From Streptomyces misionensis (lineage in GTDB: Bacteria; Actinomycetota; Actinomycetes; Streptomycetales; Streptomycetaceae), in NCBI RefSeq assembly GCF_900104815.1, contig NZ_FNTD01000004.1, forward strand, positions 1,798,001-1,862,000: DNA of 64,000 bases, given 5' to 3'. Both the position numbers and the translations under genes were made by a program. Position 1 is the first letter of the stretch. Each line of letters starts with the position of its first letter. Positions 48,023 to 59,881 of this stretch are shown here, one piece after another. The notes beneath the pieces are model-generated. The model ran no database searches. It saw nothing but the letters and a program-made list of their open reading frames with translations, and had not been told where the DNA came from.

Positions 48023-50538
48023 TCAGCCGCGCAGTACGGCTCCGGTGCGCTCGCCCGCCAGGGCGACCGCCGCGTCCCGGGCCGCCGACGCCTCGTCCAC
48101 CGTCAGCGTCCGGTCGGGGGCGCGGAAGCGCAGCGCGTAGGCGAGCGACTTGCGGCCCTCGCCCAGCTGCTCGGCGTTCTCGTAGACGTCGAACAGGCGG
48201 ATGGACTCGAGGAGTTCACCCGCGCCGGCGCGCAGCGCGGCCTCGACCTCGGCCGCCGGCACCGGCTTGTCGACCACCAGGGCGACGTCCTGCGTGGCCA
48301 CCGGGAAGGTGGAGATGCCCGGCGCCATCGGGATGCCGTCGCCGGCCTCCTCCAGGGCGTCCAGGTTCAGCTCCATCGCGCAGGTGCGCTCGGGCAGGCC
48401 CAGGGCCTTCAGGACGCGCGGGTGCAGCTCGCCCGCGTGGCCCACGACCCGCTCCGCGCCGTCGGCCACCACGACCAGCTCGGCGCAGCGGCCCGGGTGC
48501 CAGGGACCGTACTGGCCCTTGCGCACGGCGAGTTCGGCACCGGCCTCACGGGCGATGGTGCGCGCGGCCTCGATCGCGTCGGCCCAGTCGGCCGGGCGGC
48601 CCTTGCCCCACCAGCCGGCCTGCTCGCGGGCGCCCGCGAGGACGACCGCGGCGTGCCGGGGCTGCTCGGGCAGCGCGGCGTTCAGCGCCGCGATCTCCTC
48701 GTCGGTGGGACGCCGGTCCACCGGCAGGTGCACGGCGGCGCGGCGCTCCTCGCGCGGGTGGAAGACCAGCCCGGTCTCGAACAGGGCCAGGTCGTGCGAG
48801 CCCCGGCCGTCGTTGCGCCGCAGCGCGCCGAGCAGGCCCGGCAGCAGCGTCGTGCGCAGCGCGGGCTCCTCGTCGCTGAGCGGGTTGACCAGCTTGACGA
48901 CCCGGCGGGCCGGGTCCTCGGCGGCCAGGCCGAGCTGGTCGAAGACCTGCTCGCCGACGAACGGGTAGTTCGGCGCCTCGACGTAGCCGGCGCCGGCCAG
49001 CGCCCGGCCGATGCGGCGGTGCAGCCGCTGGCGCTCGGTCAGGCCGCGGCCCGCGGGGGGCTTGGGCAGCGTGGAGGGCAGGTTCTCGTAGCCCTCCAGG
49101 CGGATGACCTCTTCCGCGAGGTCGTTCGGGTCCGTCAGGTCGGGCCGCCAGGACGGCACGGTGACGATCAGCTCGTCCTGACCGTAGACGTCGCAGCCGA
49201 CCTCCTGGAGGCGGCGTACGACGGTCTCGCGGCCGTAGGCGACGCCCGCGACCTTGTCCGGGTGGTCGGCCGGGACGGTGATGGTGCGCGGCGCGGACGG
49301 CGCGATGACCTCGGTGACGCCGGCCTCGGCGGTGCCGCCCGCGAGCAGCACCAGCAGGTCCACGGTGCGCTGCGCGGCGGCGGCCGCGGCCTGCGGGTCG
49401 ACGCCCCGCTCGAAGCGGCGGGAGGCCTCGGACAGCAGCTTGTGGCGGCGGGCCGTGCGCGCGATGGAGACGGCGTTGAAGTGGGCCGCCTCGATCACCA
49501 CGTCGGTGGTCGCGTTCTCCACGTCCTCGGTGTGGTCGGCGATCTCCGTGTTGGCGCCGCCCATCACGCCCGCGAGGCCGATGGGGCCGCGCTCGTCGGT
49601 GATGACCAGGTCCTCGGCGTGCAGCTTGCGCTCGACGCCGTCGAGGGTGACGAGCTTCTCGCCCTCCTGCGCGCGGCGCACGCCGATGGTGCCCTGGACC
49701 AGCCTGCGGTCGTAGGCGTGCAGCGGCTGGCCCAGCTCCATCATCACGTAGTTGGTGACGTCGACGGCGAGCGAGATCGGACGCATGCCGACCTTCTGGA
49801 GCCGGCGCTGGAGCCAGATCGGGGAGCGGGCCTCGGGGCGCAGCCCGGTGACGGTGCGGGCGGTGAAGCGGTCGCAGCCGAACGGGTCGGCGACCTGGAC
49901 CGGGTAGCCGTACGCGTTGGGCGCGGGCACGTCGATCAGGGCGGGGTCGCGCAGCGGCAGGCCGTAGGCGATGGCCGTCTCGCGGGCGACGCCGCGGATG
50001 GACAGGCAGTCGCCGCGGTTGGCGGTGACGGCGATGTCCAGGACCTCGTCGACCAGCTCGAGCAGCTCGATGGCGTCCTTGCCGACCTCGGTCTCCGGCG
50101 GCAGCACGATGATGCCGTGGGTGCCGTCGTCGCCCATGCCCAGCTCGTCGGTGGAGCAGATCATGCCGTGCGAGACCTTGCCGTAGGTCTTGCGGGCGGA
50201 GATCGAGAAGCCGCCGGGCAGGGTGGCGCCGGGCAGCACCACGACGACCTTGTCGCCGACCGCGAAGTTGCGGGCGCCGCAGACGATCTCCTGGGGCTCG
50301 CCGGTGCCGTTGGCCTGGCCGACGTCGACGGTGCAGAAGCGGATCGGCTTCTTGAAGCCCTCCAGCTCCTCGATGGTCAGTACCTGGCCGACGACCAGGG
50401 GGCCCTTGAGGTCGGCGCCGAGCTGCTCGACCGTCTCGACCTCCAGGCCGGCCGAAATGAGCTTGGCCTGGACGTCACGGCCGGTCTCGGTGGCCGGCAG
50501 GTCGACGTACTCCCGCAGCCAAGAAAGCGGGACCCGCA

Positions 50539-50539
<1 letters not shown>
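48023..50539 (-). CDS. pheT: Phenylalanyl-tRNA synthetase beta subunit
   Basis: An 838-residue subunit of the alpha2-beta2 synthetase that charges tRNA-Phe. N-terminal tRNA-binding OB fold ([10 protein letters not shown]), B3/B4 editing domain, B5 and C-terminal ferredoxin-like anticodon-binding domain are all in place, and length is normal. Its ATG overlaps the pheS stop by one base (TGATG), so the subunits are made in step. Confidence 0.97.
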
Positions 50540-51783
<1,244 letters not shown>

Positions 51784-51820
51784 CTAACGGGGCGGAGGTG
51801 CTCGAAGAGCCCGTGGGCCG

Positions 51821-52951
51821 CTACGCGAGATACGCGGGGGCGCTCACGGGCAGCGTAAATCGGAACTCGGCGCCGCCGCCGCGGGCGCGGCCGACCGTGA
51901 TGGTGCCGCCGTGGGCCTCGACGATCCCCTTGACGATGTACAGCCCGAGTCCGGTGCCACCGCGCTTGCTGCCCCGCCAGAAGCGGGTGAAGACGCGGTT
52001 CATGGACTCCTCCGGGATGCCGGGCCCCTCGTCGCTCACCGTGACCGACGTGCCGGTGTCCTCGCCCTCGCGGGGGGACGCCGTGGGCGTGACGTCGATG
52101 GTGACGGTTCCCGCGCCGTGCCGCACGGCATTTTCCAGCAGGTTGCTGAGCACCTGGTCGATCTTGTCGGGGTCGGCCCACAGGTCGGGCAGCGGCTGCT
52201 CGATGCGCAGCAGGAAGCGTTCGGCGGGCTGGCCGGCGGCGACGTACGCCTGGATGTGCCGGGAGACGGCGGCCCCTATGTCGACGGGCTGGCGGCGCAC
52301 CTCCAGCCGCCCCGAGTCGATCCGGGAGATGTCCAGCAGTTCGGCGATGAGCCGGGTGACCCGGTCGGCGTCCGCGTCGACGGTCTCCAGCATCAGCCGC
52401 TTCTGGTCGTCGGTGAACCGCTCCCACTTGGCGAGGAGGGTGGCGGTGAAGCCCTTGACGGAGGTCAGCGGGGAGCGCAGCTCGTGGGCGACGGTGGCGA
52501 TCAGTTCGGCGTGGCTGCGTTCGGTGCGGCGGCGGGCCTCGGTGTCCCGCAGGCAGACGACCAGGCGCCGGACGGGGCCGAGGGGTTCGGCGCGGACGTA
52601 GCGGGCGGTGACGAGCACCTCCCGGCCGCCGGGCAGCAGCAGATTGCGCTCGGGCTGCCGGGTCCTGGTGGAGAGGCCGCCGTAGGGGTCGGTGAGCTGC
52701 CACCAGCGGCGCCCCTCCAGGTCCTCTAACGGCAGCGCCTTCTCCAGCGGCTGCCCGAGGGCGTCGGCGGCGGGTACGGCGGTGATGCGCTCCGCGGCCG
52801 CGTTGAACCCGACGACGCGGCCGCGTTCGTCGGCGACCACCAGTCCGTCGGGCAGCTGGTCGAAGTCGAGTCCGCCCGCACCGCACGCGGACGGGGGCGC
52901 GCCCCGCGCGTCCCGTCGCTCCGGCCCGGTGCTCGTGCCGGCCACACTCAT
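51821..52951 (-). CDS. Orphan PAS histidine kinase with a TTA codon
   Basis: A 376-residue cytosolic kinase without membrane helices. A PAS domain (about 30-140) is followed by a HisKA box (HELRSPLTSVKG) and a HATPase domain (NLLENAVRHG, DEGPGIPEE, GGTGLGLYIVKG). No response regulator is adjacent. Codon 75 (52729-52727) is TTA, so translation may need the bldA tRNA. It lies between pheST and an rRNA methyltransferase. Confidence 0.88.
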   Translation of the reverse strand: MSVAGTSTGPERRDARGAPPSACGAGGLDFDQLPDGLVVADERGRVVGFNAAAERITAVPAADALGQPLEKALPLEDLEGRRWWQLTDPYGGLSTRTRQPERNLLLPGGREVLVTARYVRAEPLGPVRRLVVCLRDTEARRRTERSHAELIATVAHELRSPLTSVKGFTATLLAKWERFTDDQKRLMLETVDADADRVTRLIAELLDISRIDSGRLEVRRQPVDIGAAVSRHIQAYVAAGQPAERFLLRIEQPLPDLWADPDKIDQVLSNLLENAVRHGAGTVTIDVTPTASPREGEDTGTSVTVSDEGPGIPEESMNRVFTRFWRGSKRGGTGLGLYIVKGIVEAHGGTITVGRARGGGAEFRFTLPVSAPAYLA

Positions 52952-53001
52952 CCCCGTACCCCACCTCTCATACGGCGCAGGGCCCCGAGCTGGCCACCCT
53001 A

Positions 53002-53862
<861 letters not shown>

Positions 53863-53915
53863 GCTCTTCTTCTCTTTCAGGAGAGTTCTTCGCTTTGTCG
53901 TACCGGCCGGGTGCG

Positions 53916-53980
53916 GCGCCCCGTCAGGGGCGCGGGGAACTGCGCGAGCGGCCACGACGGCCCGCGGCCGAACGATCCGC
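53916..53980. repeat. Streptomyces intergenic repeat element
   Basis: A GCGCCCC-gtca-GGGGCGC hairpin (53916-53933) followed by GGGGAACTGCGCGA and GGCCACGACGG matches a repeated element I know from many Streptomyces intergenic regions. It lies between the rplT terminator and the methyltransferase gene. Confidence 0.65.
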
Positions 53981-53997
53981 AGCGGGCCCCAACGACA

Positions 53998-54027
53998 GGA
54001 CCCGCAAGCCATACAGCCTGCGGGTCC
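53998..54027 (-). terminator. Terminator of infC-rpmI-rplT
   Basis: Arms GGACCCGCA (53998-54006) and TGCGGGTCC (54019-54027) form a 9-bp stem 30 bp after the rplT stop. Confidence 0.75.
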
Positions 54028-54056
54028 GGCGTTTTCGGCTGAAGCTCAGCGCAGCG

Positions 54057-54440
54057 TCACGCGGCCTTCGGCGCGTTCACGTCCGACGGCAGCGCCTTCT
54101 GCGCGACCTCGACGAGCGCGGCGAACGCGTTCGCGTCGTTGACGGCCAGCTCGGCCAGGATCTTGCGGTCGACCTCGACGTTCGCGGCCTTCAGACCCTG
54201 GATGAAGCGGTTGTAGGTCATGCCGTTGGCGCGGGCAGCGGCGTTGATGCGCTGGATCCACAGCTGACGGAAGTCGCCCTTGCGCTTCTTGCGGTCGTTG
54301 TAGTTGTAGACCAGCGAGTGGGTGACCTGCTCCTTGGCCTTGCGGTACAGGCGCGAACGCTGACCGCGGTAGCCGGAGGCCTGCTCCAGGATCGCCCGGC
54401 GCTTCTTGTGGGCGTTGACTGCCCGCTTGACGCGTGCCAC
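54057..54440 (-). CDS. rplT: 50S ribosomal protein L20
   Basis: A 127-residue ribosomal protein that binds 23S rRNA early in assembly. N-terminal basic extension ([20 protein letters not shown]) and [20 protein letters not shown] core are typical. In several bacteria L20 represses its own operon. It is third in infC-rpmI-rplT. Confidence 0.98.
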   Translation of the reverse strand: MARVKRAVNAHKKRRAILEQASGYRGQRSRLYRKAKEQVTHSLVYNYNDRKKRKGDFRQLWIQRINAAARANGMTYNRFIQGLKAANVEVDRKILAELAVNDANAFAALVEVAQKALPSDVNAPKAA

Positions 54441-54538
54441 TTGTTAACTCCTTGTAGCGGGGTCGTGGGGGTCCTCACACGACCCGGAAACGATTGGGTC
54501 CCGGTCCAGACGCGCGGCGCCCGAAGGGCGCCGGGGCG

Positions 54539-54733
54539 TCACTTGCCGAGAAGCTTCTTGATCTTCGCGGCGTCGCCCGGGGCCATCTCGGCGTTGCCGG
54601 TGAGGCGACGCGTCACGCGGGACGACTTGTGCTCAAGCAGGTGGCGCTTGCCGGCGCGCTCGCGGAGCACCTTGCCGGAGCCGGTGACCTTGAAGCGCTT
54701 GCTGGCACCGCTGTGCGACTTGTTCTTCGGCAT
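54539..54733 (-). CDS. rpmI: 50S ribosomal protein L35
   Basis: A 64-residue basic ribosomal protein ([20 protein letters not shown] at the N-terminus). It starts 114 bp after infC and ends 98 bp before rplT in the same operon. Confidence 0.98.
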   Translation of the reverse strand: MPKNKSHSGASKRFKVTGSGKVLRERAGKRHLLEHKSSRVTRRLTGNAEMAPGDAAKIKKLLGK

Positions 54734-54847
54734 AGCGCCGTTCTCTCCTCGTCGGTGGCGCTCCGGTGCCCGGTCACGAAAACCGGGCACGGTGGAGCGT
54801 CGCTCTTGTTTCGGTTACATCCTCGGGAGCCGTGGAGCTCCCCGGGA

Positions 54848-55486
54848 TCACGCCTCGGCAGGCTCCTCGGACGGCGCCTCAGCCTCGGCAGGGTTCTGCG
54901 ACTTGCCGGGGTTCGCCTTCGCGTCGGCCTTGCGGGCCTCCTGCGCCTGGCGGGCCTCGGCCATCGCCTCGGTCTTCTTCTTGTGCGGACCGAGGACCAT
55001 GATCATGTTGCGGCCGTCCTGCTTCGGGTTCGACTCCACGAAGCCGAGGTCCTGGACGTCCTCCGCGAGGCGCTGCAGCAGTCGGTAGCCCAGCTCGGGC
55101 CGGGACTGCTCGCGACCACGGAACATGATCGTGATCTTGACCTTGTCGCCCTGCTTGAGGAACCGGACGACGTGACCCTTCTTGGTGTCATAGTCGTGCG
55201 GGTCGATCTTCGGCCGGAGCTTCATCTCCTTGATGACCGTGTGCGCCTGGTTCTTGCGCGCCTCACGGGCCTTCATGGCCGACTCGTACTTGAACTTCCC
55301 GTAGTCCATGAGCTTGCACACGGGCGGACGGGCGTTCGCCGCGACCTCGACCAGGTCCAGGTCGTACTCCTGCGCAAGCTCCAGTGCCTTCGCGAGCGGC
55401 ACGATGCCGACCTGCTCGCCACTGGGACCGACAAGTCGCACCTCGGGAACGCGAATCCGGTCGTTGATGCGGGGCTCGGCGCTGAT
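54848..55486 (-). CDS. infC: Translation initiation factor IF-3, starting at an ATC codon
   Basis: IF-3 binds the 30S subunit and selects the start codon. A GTG at 55441 would remove conserved N-terminal sequence. ATC 55486 is preceded four bases upstream by AGGAGG and opens (M)[19 protein letters not shown], the expected IF-3 N-terminus. IF-3 rejects non-standard start codons, so a rare codon on its own gene gives autoregulation, as known for the AUU of E. coli infC. The C-terminal tail is Ala/Glu-rich. The protein would be 212 residues. Confidence 0.92.
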   Translation of the reverse strand: MSAEPRINDRIRVPEVRLVGPSGEQVGIVPLAKALELAQEYDLDLVEVAANARPPVCKLMDYGKFKYESAMKAREARKNQAHTVIKEMKLRPKIDPHDYDTKKGHVVRFLKQGDKVKITIMFRGREQSRPELGYRLLQRLAEDVQDLGFVESNPKQDGRNMIMVLGPHKKKTEAMAEARQAQEARKADAKANPGKSQNPAEAEAPSEEPAEA

Positions 55487-55800
55487 GGATCCTCCTCGGT
55501 AGCACCACGCGACGGCCTGGCGGACTGCCGCGTAACGTCTGTTTACGTCAGACCAACCGCGCCGAAGCAGAAAAAATGCCCCGGACGATCACAGGCGGGG
55601 CTCCTTGTCACCGGAGCACCGACGCGGTGAACGCGGGGCGCACAATCGGGCGACTCCATCGTCCGTACGGAACGATGGCGGCCGCCTGACCGGATGACCC
55701 GCCGTCCCGGAGGGCGGTCGGGTGGGAGTTCGGAGCCTCCACTTGTGGGCCGAACACACTGATGGCGTCCGACTGGTCGTGAACCAGGTTAGCAGGATCG
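55487..55800 (-). ncRNA. infC operon leader with attenuator-like terminator
   Basis: This leader, read leftward, contains GCCCCG (55601-55596) pairing with CGGGGC (55583-55578), then A and six U (55576-55571): an intrinsic terminator 85 nt before the infC start. A competing stem GCTCC/GGAGC (55613-55617 with 55600-55604) overlaps its first arm by two bases. Further hairpins are at 55656-55678 and near 55701-55720. Candidate promoter: -10 TAACCT (55791-55786). It may sense IF-3 or L20, by analogy to Bacillus. Confidence 0.6.
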
Positions 55801-55862
55801 CTTGACAAGCACGAATCCGGAGCGCGTGAGAGGAAAGCCGTCATCCGCCTTAGGGTGTGGGC

Positions 55863-56219
55863 ATGAGTGAGACCCCTCCTGAGAACCCCGACTTCGACGC
55901 GATGACGCGGGACATCGCCGAGGTCCCCGCCGTCGAGGTGATCGTGACGGTCGCCGTCAACCTGATGAGCGCCGCCGCCGTGAAGCTCGGGCTCAGCGAG
56001 GAGGGCGACAAGTACAAGGACCTGGACGAGGCCCGCAAGCTGATCACCGCGCTCGCCGGCCTGCTGGACGGCGGCGCCACCGAGATCAGCTCCTTCCACG
56101 CGGCGCCGCTGCGCGACGGTCTGAAGTCGCTCCAGCTGGCCTTCCGCGAGGCGTCGATCGTCCCGGACGAGCCGGGGCAGGGACCGGGCGAGAAGTACAC
56201 CGGCCCGGTCTACCGCTGA
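55863..56219 (+). CDS. DUF1844 domain protein
   Basis: A 118-residue actinobacterial protein. AVNLMSAAAVKLGLSE and ARKLITALAGLLDG are typical DUF1844 segments; function unknown. TAGGGT (55851-55856) ends six bases before ATG 55863, a leaderless layout. The gene lies divergent from infC and convergent with sseB, one base from its stop. Confidence 0.87.
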   Translation: MSETPPENPDFDAMTRDIAEVPAVEVIVTVAVNLMSAAAVKLGLSEEGDKYKDLDEARKLITALAGLLDGGATEISSFHAAPLRDGLKSLQLAFREASIVPDEPGQGPGEKYTGPVYR

Positions 56220-56220
56220 C

Positions 56221-56958
56221 CTATTCCTTTTCCTTCACGTACAGGGGCTCGCCCGGAGGCGTCGACCCGGCCGGCAGCAGTGCCAGGTCGAGGCCGCGCA
56301 CCAGGCGGGCCCTCAGTGTCTCGTCGGCCGCGAGCCGGCCGGCGAGAGAGCGGGCGGTCTCCGCGGGCGGCGCGGACGCGTCGAGGACGAGGGCGAGGAC
56401 GCCGTCGGCCTGCCCGGGACCGAGGTGGGCGCGCAGCACGCCGGGCTCCGCCGCCACCGCCGCGCGCACGGCCTCGACGACGGCCGGGTCGGCGAGCGGA
56501 TCGGTGCTGGTGCGGCCCTCGGCGAGGGCGAGCAGCGCGGGCCCGGTCAGCTCGAACGGCACCGGTCCGGCCAGGTCCAGCACGACCGTGTCGGCCTTCT
56601 CGTGCGCGGCGGCCTGGAGCGCCTGGTGCAGGGGGACGGCGACCGGGCGGGCCGCCGGGTCCCAGCGGGCGAGGGAGTCCGTGGAGGTGAAGGCGGGCAG
56701 CGCGGTCCGGTTCCCGGCCTTCAGGGTGGGCACGGCCATGTCGCTGGTCTTCTCGCGACGCAGCCCCTTCTCGTCCTCCTCCACCTCACCGAGCACCGCC
56801 ACCACGGGCACCAGCAGCCGGGCGCCCTTCAGCGCCTCCAGGACCGGGCCGACGGCGGTGCGGTCCTGCGCCCACGCGGCGAGCGCGGCACCGAGCCGGG
56901 GGTCGGCGGAGCCGTCGTCGTCGGAGTAGCCGGAGTCGGGGATGTTCTTGTTCGCCAC
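56221..56958 (-). CDS. sseB: SseB family protein
   Basis: A 245-residue protein with the SseB N-terminal domain (VPVVAVLGEVEEDEKGLR ... VPTLKAGNRTALPAFTSTDSLARWD) and a C-terminal lobe (VFELTGPALLALAEG-like). The family was named for serine sensitivity; its role in Streptomyces is unclear. GTG 56958 has TAGGGT eight bases upstream, so leaderless initiation is likely; GTG 56964 is an alternative. Confidence 0.85.
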   Translation of the reverse strand: MANKNIPDSGYSDDDGSADPRLGAALAAWAQDRTAVGPVLEALKGARLLVPVVAVLGEVEEDEKGLRREKTSDMAVPTLKAGNRTALPAFTSTDSLARWDPAARPVAVPLHQALQAAAHEKADTVVLDLAGPVPFELTGPALLALAEGRTSTDPLADPAVVEAVRAAVAAEPGVLRAHLGPGQADGVLALVLDASAPPAETARSLAGRLAADETLRARLVRGLDLALLPAGSTPPGEPLYVKEKE

Positions 56959-57014
56959 GGTCACCGACCCTATCGGGGCACCCGTCCCGCCGGAGCCGCG
57001 GGCCGGGCCCCGCC

Positions 57015-58175
57015 TCAGCAGGACCGTCCGCGGCCCCGCCACAGGATCACGCCCACGACCAGCAGCACCCCGCCGACGCTGCCCGCGAGGGGGGCCGCCC
57101 AGTCGGTGGTGGAGCCGGTGGCCTTGGGGGCGGCCGGTCCCGGACCGAAGTACTTCTGCCCGTACGCCGCCGGGCGCAGCTGCTCGGGTTCGAGCCGGTC
57201 GGCCGCGCGCAGGGCCGCCACCGGGTCGATCGTGCCGAAGCCGCGGGAGTCGTCACGGCCGCCGGCCGGCGGGTCCTCGGCGGTGTCCTCCAGGACCGTC
57301 TTGATCTGGGCCGGGCTCAGGCCGGGGTGGGCGGACTTGATCAGGGCGGCCACGCCGGAGACGTAGGCGGAGGCGGCCGAGGTGCCCCAGCCCGCGTAGT
57401 ACTTGTGGTCGGGGTCGGCGATGACGACGTCGACGCCGGGCGCGCTGACCGCGGCGTACCAGCGGCGGGTGGAGAAGGCGGCCCGGGTGCCGTAGCGGTC
57501 GACGGCGGTGGCGGCGATCACGCCGGGGTAGGCGGCCGGGTAGGAGACGTGGTCGCCCTTGTCGCCGCCGTTGCCCGCGGAGGCGACGACGACCACGCCC
57601 TGCTTCAGCGCGTACTGCACGGCCTCGTCCTCGCCGGGTTCGGGATGGGCGGAGGCGGAGTCGTCGCCGAGGGAGAGGTTGATGACGTCGGCGCCGTGGT
57701 CGGCGGCCCAGCGGATGCCCTCGGCGAGGGCGCCGCCGCGGGTGGTGCGGGCCTTGGCGCGGGCGGGGTCGCCGTCCTCCAGGATCACCCGCACGGGCAG
57801 GATCCTCGCCTCGGGGGCGACGCCCATGACGCCGTCGGCGCGGCCGGGCCCGTGGCCGTGCCCGGCGATGATGCCGGCCATGGCGGTGCCGTGCCGGCCC
57901 CAGGTGCGGTCGCCGGGCCGGGCGCCGAAGCCGATCATGTCGTGGGCGGGCAGCACGTTGCCGACGAGGTCGGGGTGGTCGGCCTGGACGCCGGTGTCCA
58001 GGACGGCGACGGTGACGCCCCGCCCCTTGGTGGTCCGCCATGCCTGGTCGAGGTGGAGGGCGGTCAGGCCCCACTGCTGGGCGCGGATGCCGTCGGCGTG
58101 GGCGGCGGCGGACGGCAGCAGGGTGAGGGCGCCGGCGAGCAGGGCGCTCACCGCGGCCCCGGAGGCACGCTTCAT
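57015..58175 (-). CDS. Mycosin-type S8 serine protease, membrane-anchored
   Basis: A 386-residue subtilase. Signal peptide (about 1-27), catalytic Asp60 (VAVLDTGVQADHPDL), His95 (RHGTAMAGIIAG), Asn202 and Ser266 (GWGTSAASAYVSG) are all visible, and a C-terminal helix (about 359-378) anchors it. This is the architecture of type VII secretion mycosins. No EccB/C/D or WXG100 gene is present here, so it serves a system elsewhere or works alone. It overlaps the upstream gene by ATGA. Confidence 0.88.
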   Translation of the reverse strand: MKRASGAAVSALLAGALTLLPSAAAHADGIRAQQWGLTALHLDQAWRTTKGRGVTVAVLDTGVQADHPDLVGNVLPAHDMIGFGARPGDRTWGRHGTAMAGIIAGHGHGPGRADGVMGVAPEARILPVRVILEDGDPARAKARTTRGGALAEGIRWAADHGADVINLSLGDDSASAHPEPGEDEAVQYALKQGVVVVASAGNGGDKGDHVSYPAAYPGVIAATAVDRYGTRAAFSTRRWYAAVSAPGVDVVIADPDHKYYAGWGTSAASAYVSGVAALIKSAHPGLSPAQIKTVLEDTAEDPPAGGRDDSRGFGTIDPVAALRAADRLEPEQLRPAAYGQKYFGPGPAAPKATGSTTDWAAPLAGSVGGVLLVVGVILWRGRGRSC

Positions 58176-59626
58176 GAGGATCTCTTCGTGGCGGAGGTGC
58201 CGACGGTCTGCCGCAGCAGCCGTTCGATCTGCCCGGCGAGGCCCTTCGCCTCGTTGCCGAGGCCGGACTGGGCCTGCGGGGTGGTGGCGCCGGACCGCAC
58301 GGCGTCGGCGGCGGGCTGCGGGGTGTCCACGGTGCGGCCGTCGGCCCAGCCGGAGACGGCGTACACGACGACGGGGGCGTCGGTGCGCACCGAGACGGTC
58401 CAGGACGCGCGCTGGGCGTCGCCGAACCCGGCGGCCAAGGTGCCCTTCGGGCCGTACGCGCGGGGCACCAGATCGGGGCGCTCGGTCAGGTGCTCGGTGC
58501 GGAACCGGGTGGCGAGCGCGGACATCGCGGCGGGGTCGGCCGTGGTGAACAGCAGCCCCACGGTGGTGACATGGCTCTGGGTGGCGTCGGTGTAGGTGGC
58601 CCGCAGCAGGCGTCCGCAGCCGACGGGCGCGAGGACCTGGCGCAGCAGCGGGTCGAAGGCGTCGGCGCAGCCGCTGTCCGGGGCCACGGCGATCCGCGTC
58701 CAGGTGCGGTCGGCTCCGCCGGGCCCGGCGCCGGGTCCCCTCACGACGGGCGGGAACAGCCGGTCGACGGGCACGCTGTGCCAGACGGACGCGGCGGCGG
58801 CGAACCCGTGCGGCCCGTCGCCGCCGTCCCGGGCCAGCCAACTCCCGGTCACCGCACCGCCGATGAGCCCGAGACCGAGCACGAGACAGACCCCGGCCAC
58901 CGCGGTCCGCGCGCGGGCCCGCTCCCGGAACACCTCGGGCTCGCCGAACGTCACGACGGGCCGGGCGTCCCGGCGGGCGGAGTGCGGGTGCCAGGTGGTG
59001 GCGGGGCGGGTGGAGTGCGGGTGCCTGCCGGGCCGGGGCGCGGCGGCGTCCTGGGCCGGTGCGGAGGCCGGCGGGGTGGCGGGCCCGGGGCGGCCGGGCG
59101 CGGAACCGGGACGTTTCGGCGGGTGGCCGGGGGCGGAACCGGCGTCGGCCGGGCCGGAGCCGGAGCGCTGCGCGGCGGGTGCCGGCGGGACGGGGCGCAG
59201 GCGGGCCGTCGTCTCGGTGGGGGGCTCCTCGGGCGCGTCCGGGCGCCGGGGCGGCCGGGCGCCTTCCTGGGCCGTGCGGTCCGGGCCCGGCGTACCGGCA
59301 CGCTCTGGCCCCGCCGGACCGGCCGGTACGGCGGCGGGGTGTGCGGCGCGGCCCGCGCGGGGCGGGGCGTCGGGGAAGCGGGCCGAGGCCGGGGGCGGCG
59401 GGGGGCTGGTAGGCCCGGCGGCTTCGGGTACCGGGCCGCTGTCCGGCGCCGTCGGCCGGCCGCCGCGCGGTGCGAAGACGGACGGCTCCTCGTCGGGGTC
59501 CTCCCCCGGTGCCGCCCCGGCGCCGCGCAGGACGACCCGTCCGGCGCCCGCGATGCCGTTGCCCGCGCGGCCGGGCGGGGACGCGGGGCGCGGCGGTACG
59601 GAGGCGCGGCGTGCGTCCGTGCTCAT
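58172..59626 (-). CDS. Proline-rich single-pass membrane protein, partner of the mycosin
   Basis: A 484-residue protein not matching a named family. Residues about 1-210 are Pro/Ala/Gly-rich and probably disordered and cytosolic; one helix (about 238-262) is followed by an extracytoplasmic domain with two Cys (SGCADAFDP, VGCGRLL) and a C-terminal alanine-rich tail. It overlaps the mycosin gene by ATGA, which points to joint function. The extracellular domain may be the actual sensor, substrate or inhibitor. Unrelated homologues could share only the architecture. Confidence 0.75.
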   Translation of the reverse strand: MSTDARRASVPPRPASPPGRAGNGIAGAGRVVLRGAGAAPGEDPDEEPSVFAPRGGRPTAPDSGPVPEAAGPTSPPPPPASARFPDAPPRAGRAAHPAAVPAGPAGPERAGTPGPDRTAQEGARPPRRPDAPEEPPTETTARLRPVPPAPAAQRSGSGPADAGSAPGHPPKRPGSAPGRPGPATPPASAPAQDAAAPRPGRHPHSTRPATTWHPHSARRDARPVVTFGEPEVFRERARARTAVAGVCLVLGLGLIGGAVTGSWLARDGGDGPHGFAAAASVWHSVPVDRLFPPVVRGPGAGPGGADRTWTRIAVAPDSGCADAFDPLLRQVLAPVGCGRLLRATYTDATQSHVTTVGLLFTTADPAAMSALATRFRTEHLTERPDLVPRAYGPKGTLAAGFGDAQRASWTVSVRTDAPVVVYAVSGWADGRTVDTPQPAADAVRSGATTPQAQSGLGNEAKGLAGQIERLLRQTVGTSATKRSS

Positions 59627-59881
59627 GCGCCCCCCGTTTCCTCGTGCCCGGGCCGTCTCCTCGTACGCGGGCCGTCGCGCTGCCTCGGCCGTGCCCGGAA
59701 CTCCCGGGCAGGCATGCCGGTACGACCGGGCCGGCGGCCGGACGCGGCCGGGCGGGTCCGTCGTACGTGCGCGTCACTCTACGGGTTGCCGGGGGCGGAG
59801 GCGGAACCAGTGCGCGAGGCCGGGGTACTTGCCCGGAACGTCCCCCTACCCTGCGGTAATCGCGTCTGGCAGGCTTCCGGC

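Noticed and set aside
57015..59626. A full type VII secretion locus
   Set aside because: Only a mycosin and a membrane protein are present; no EccC, EccD or WXG100 genes.
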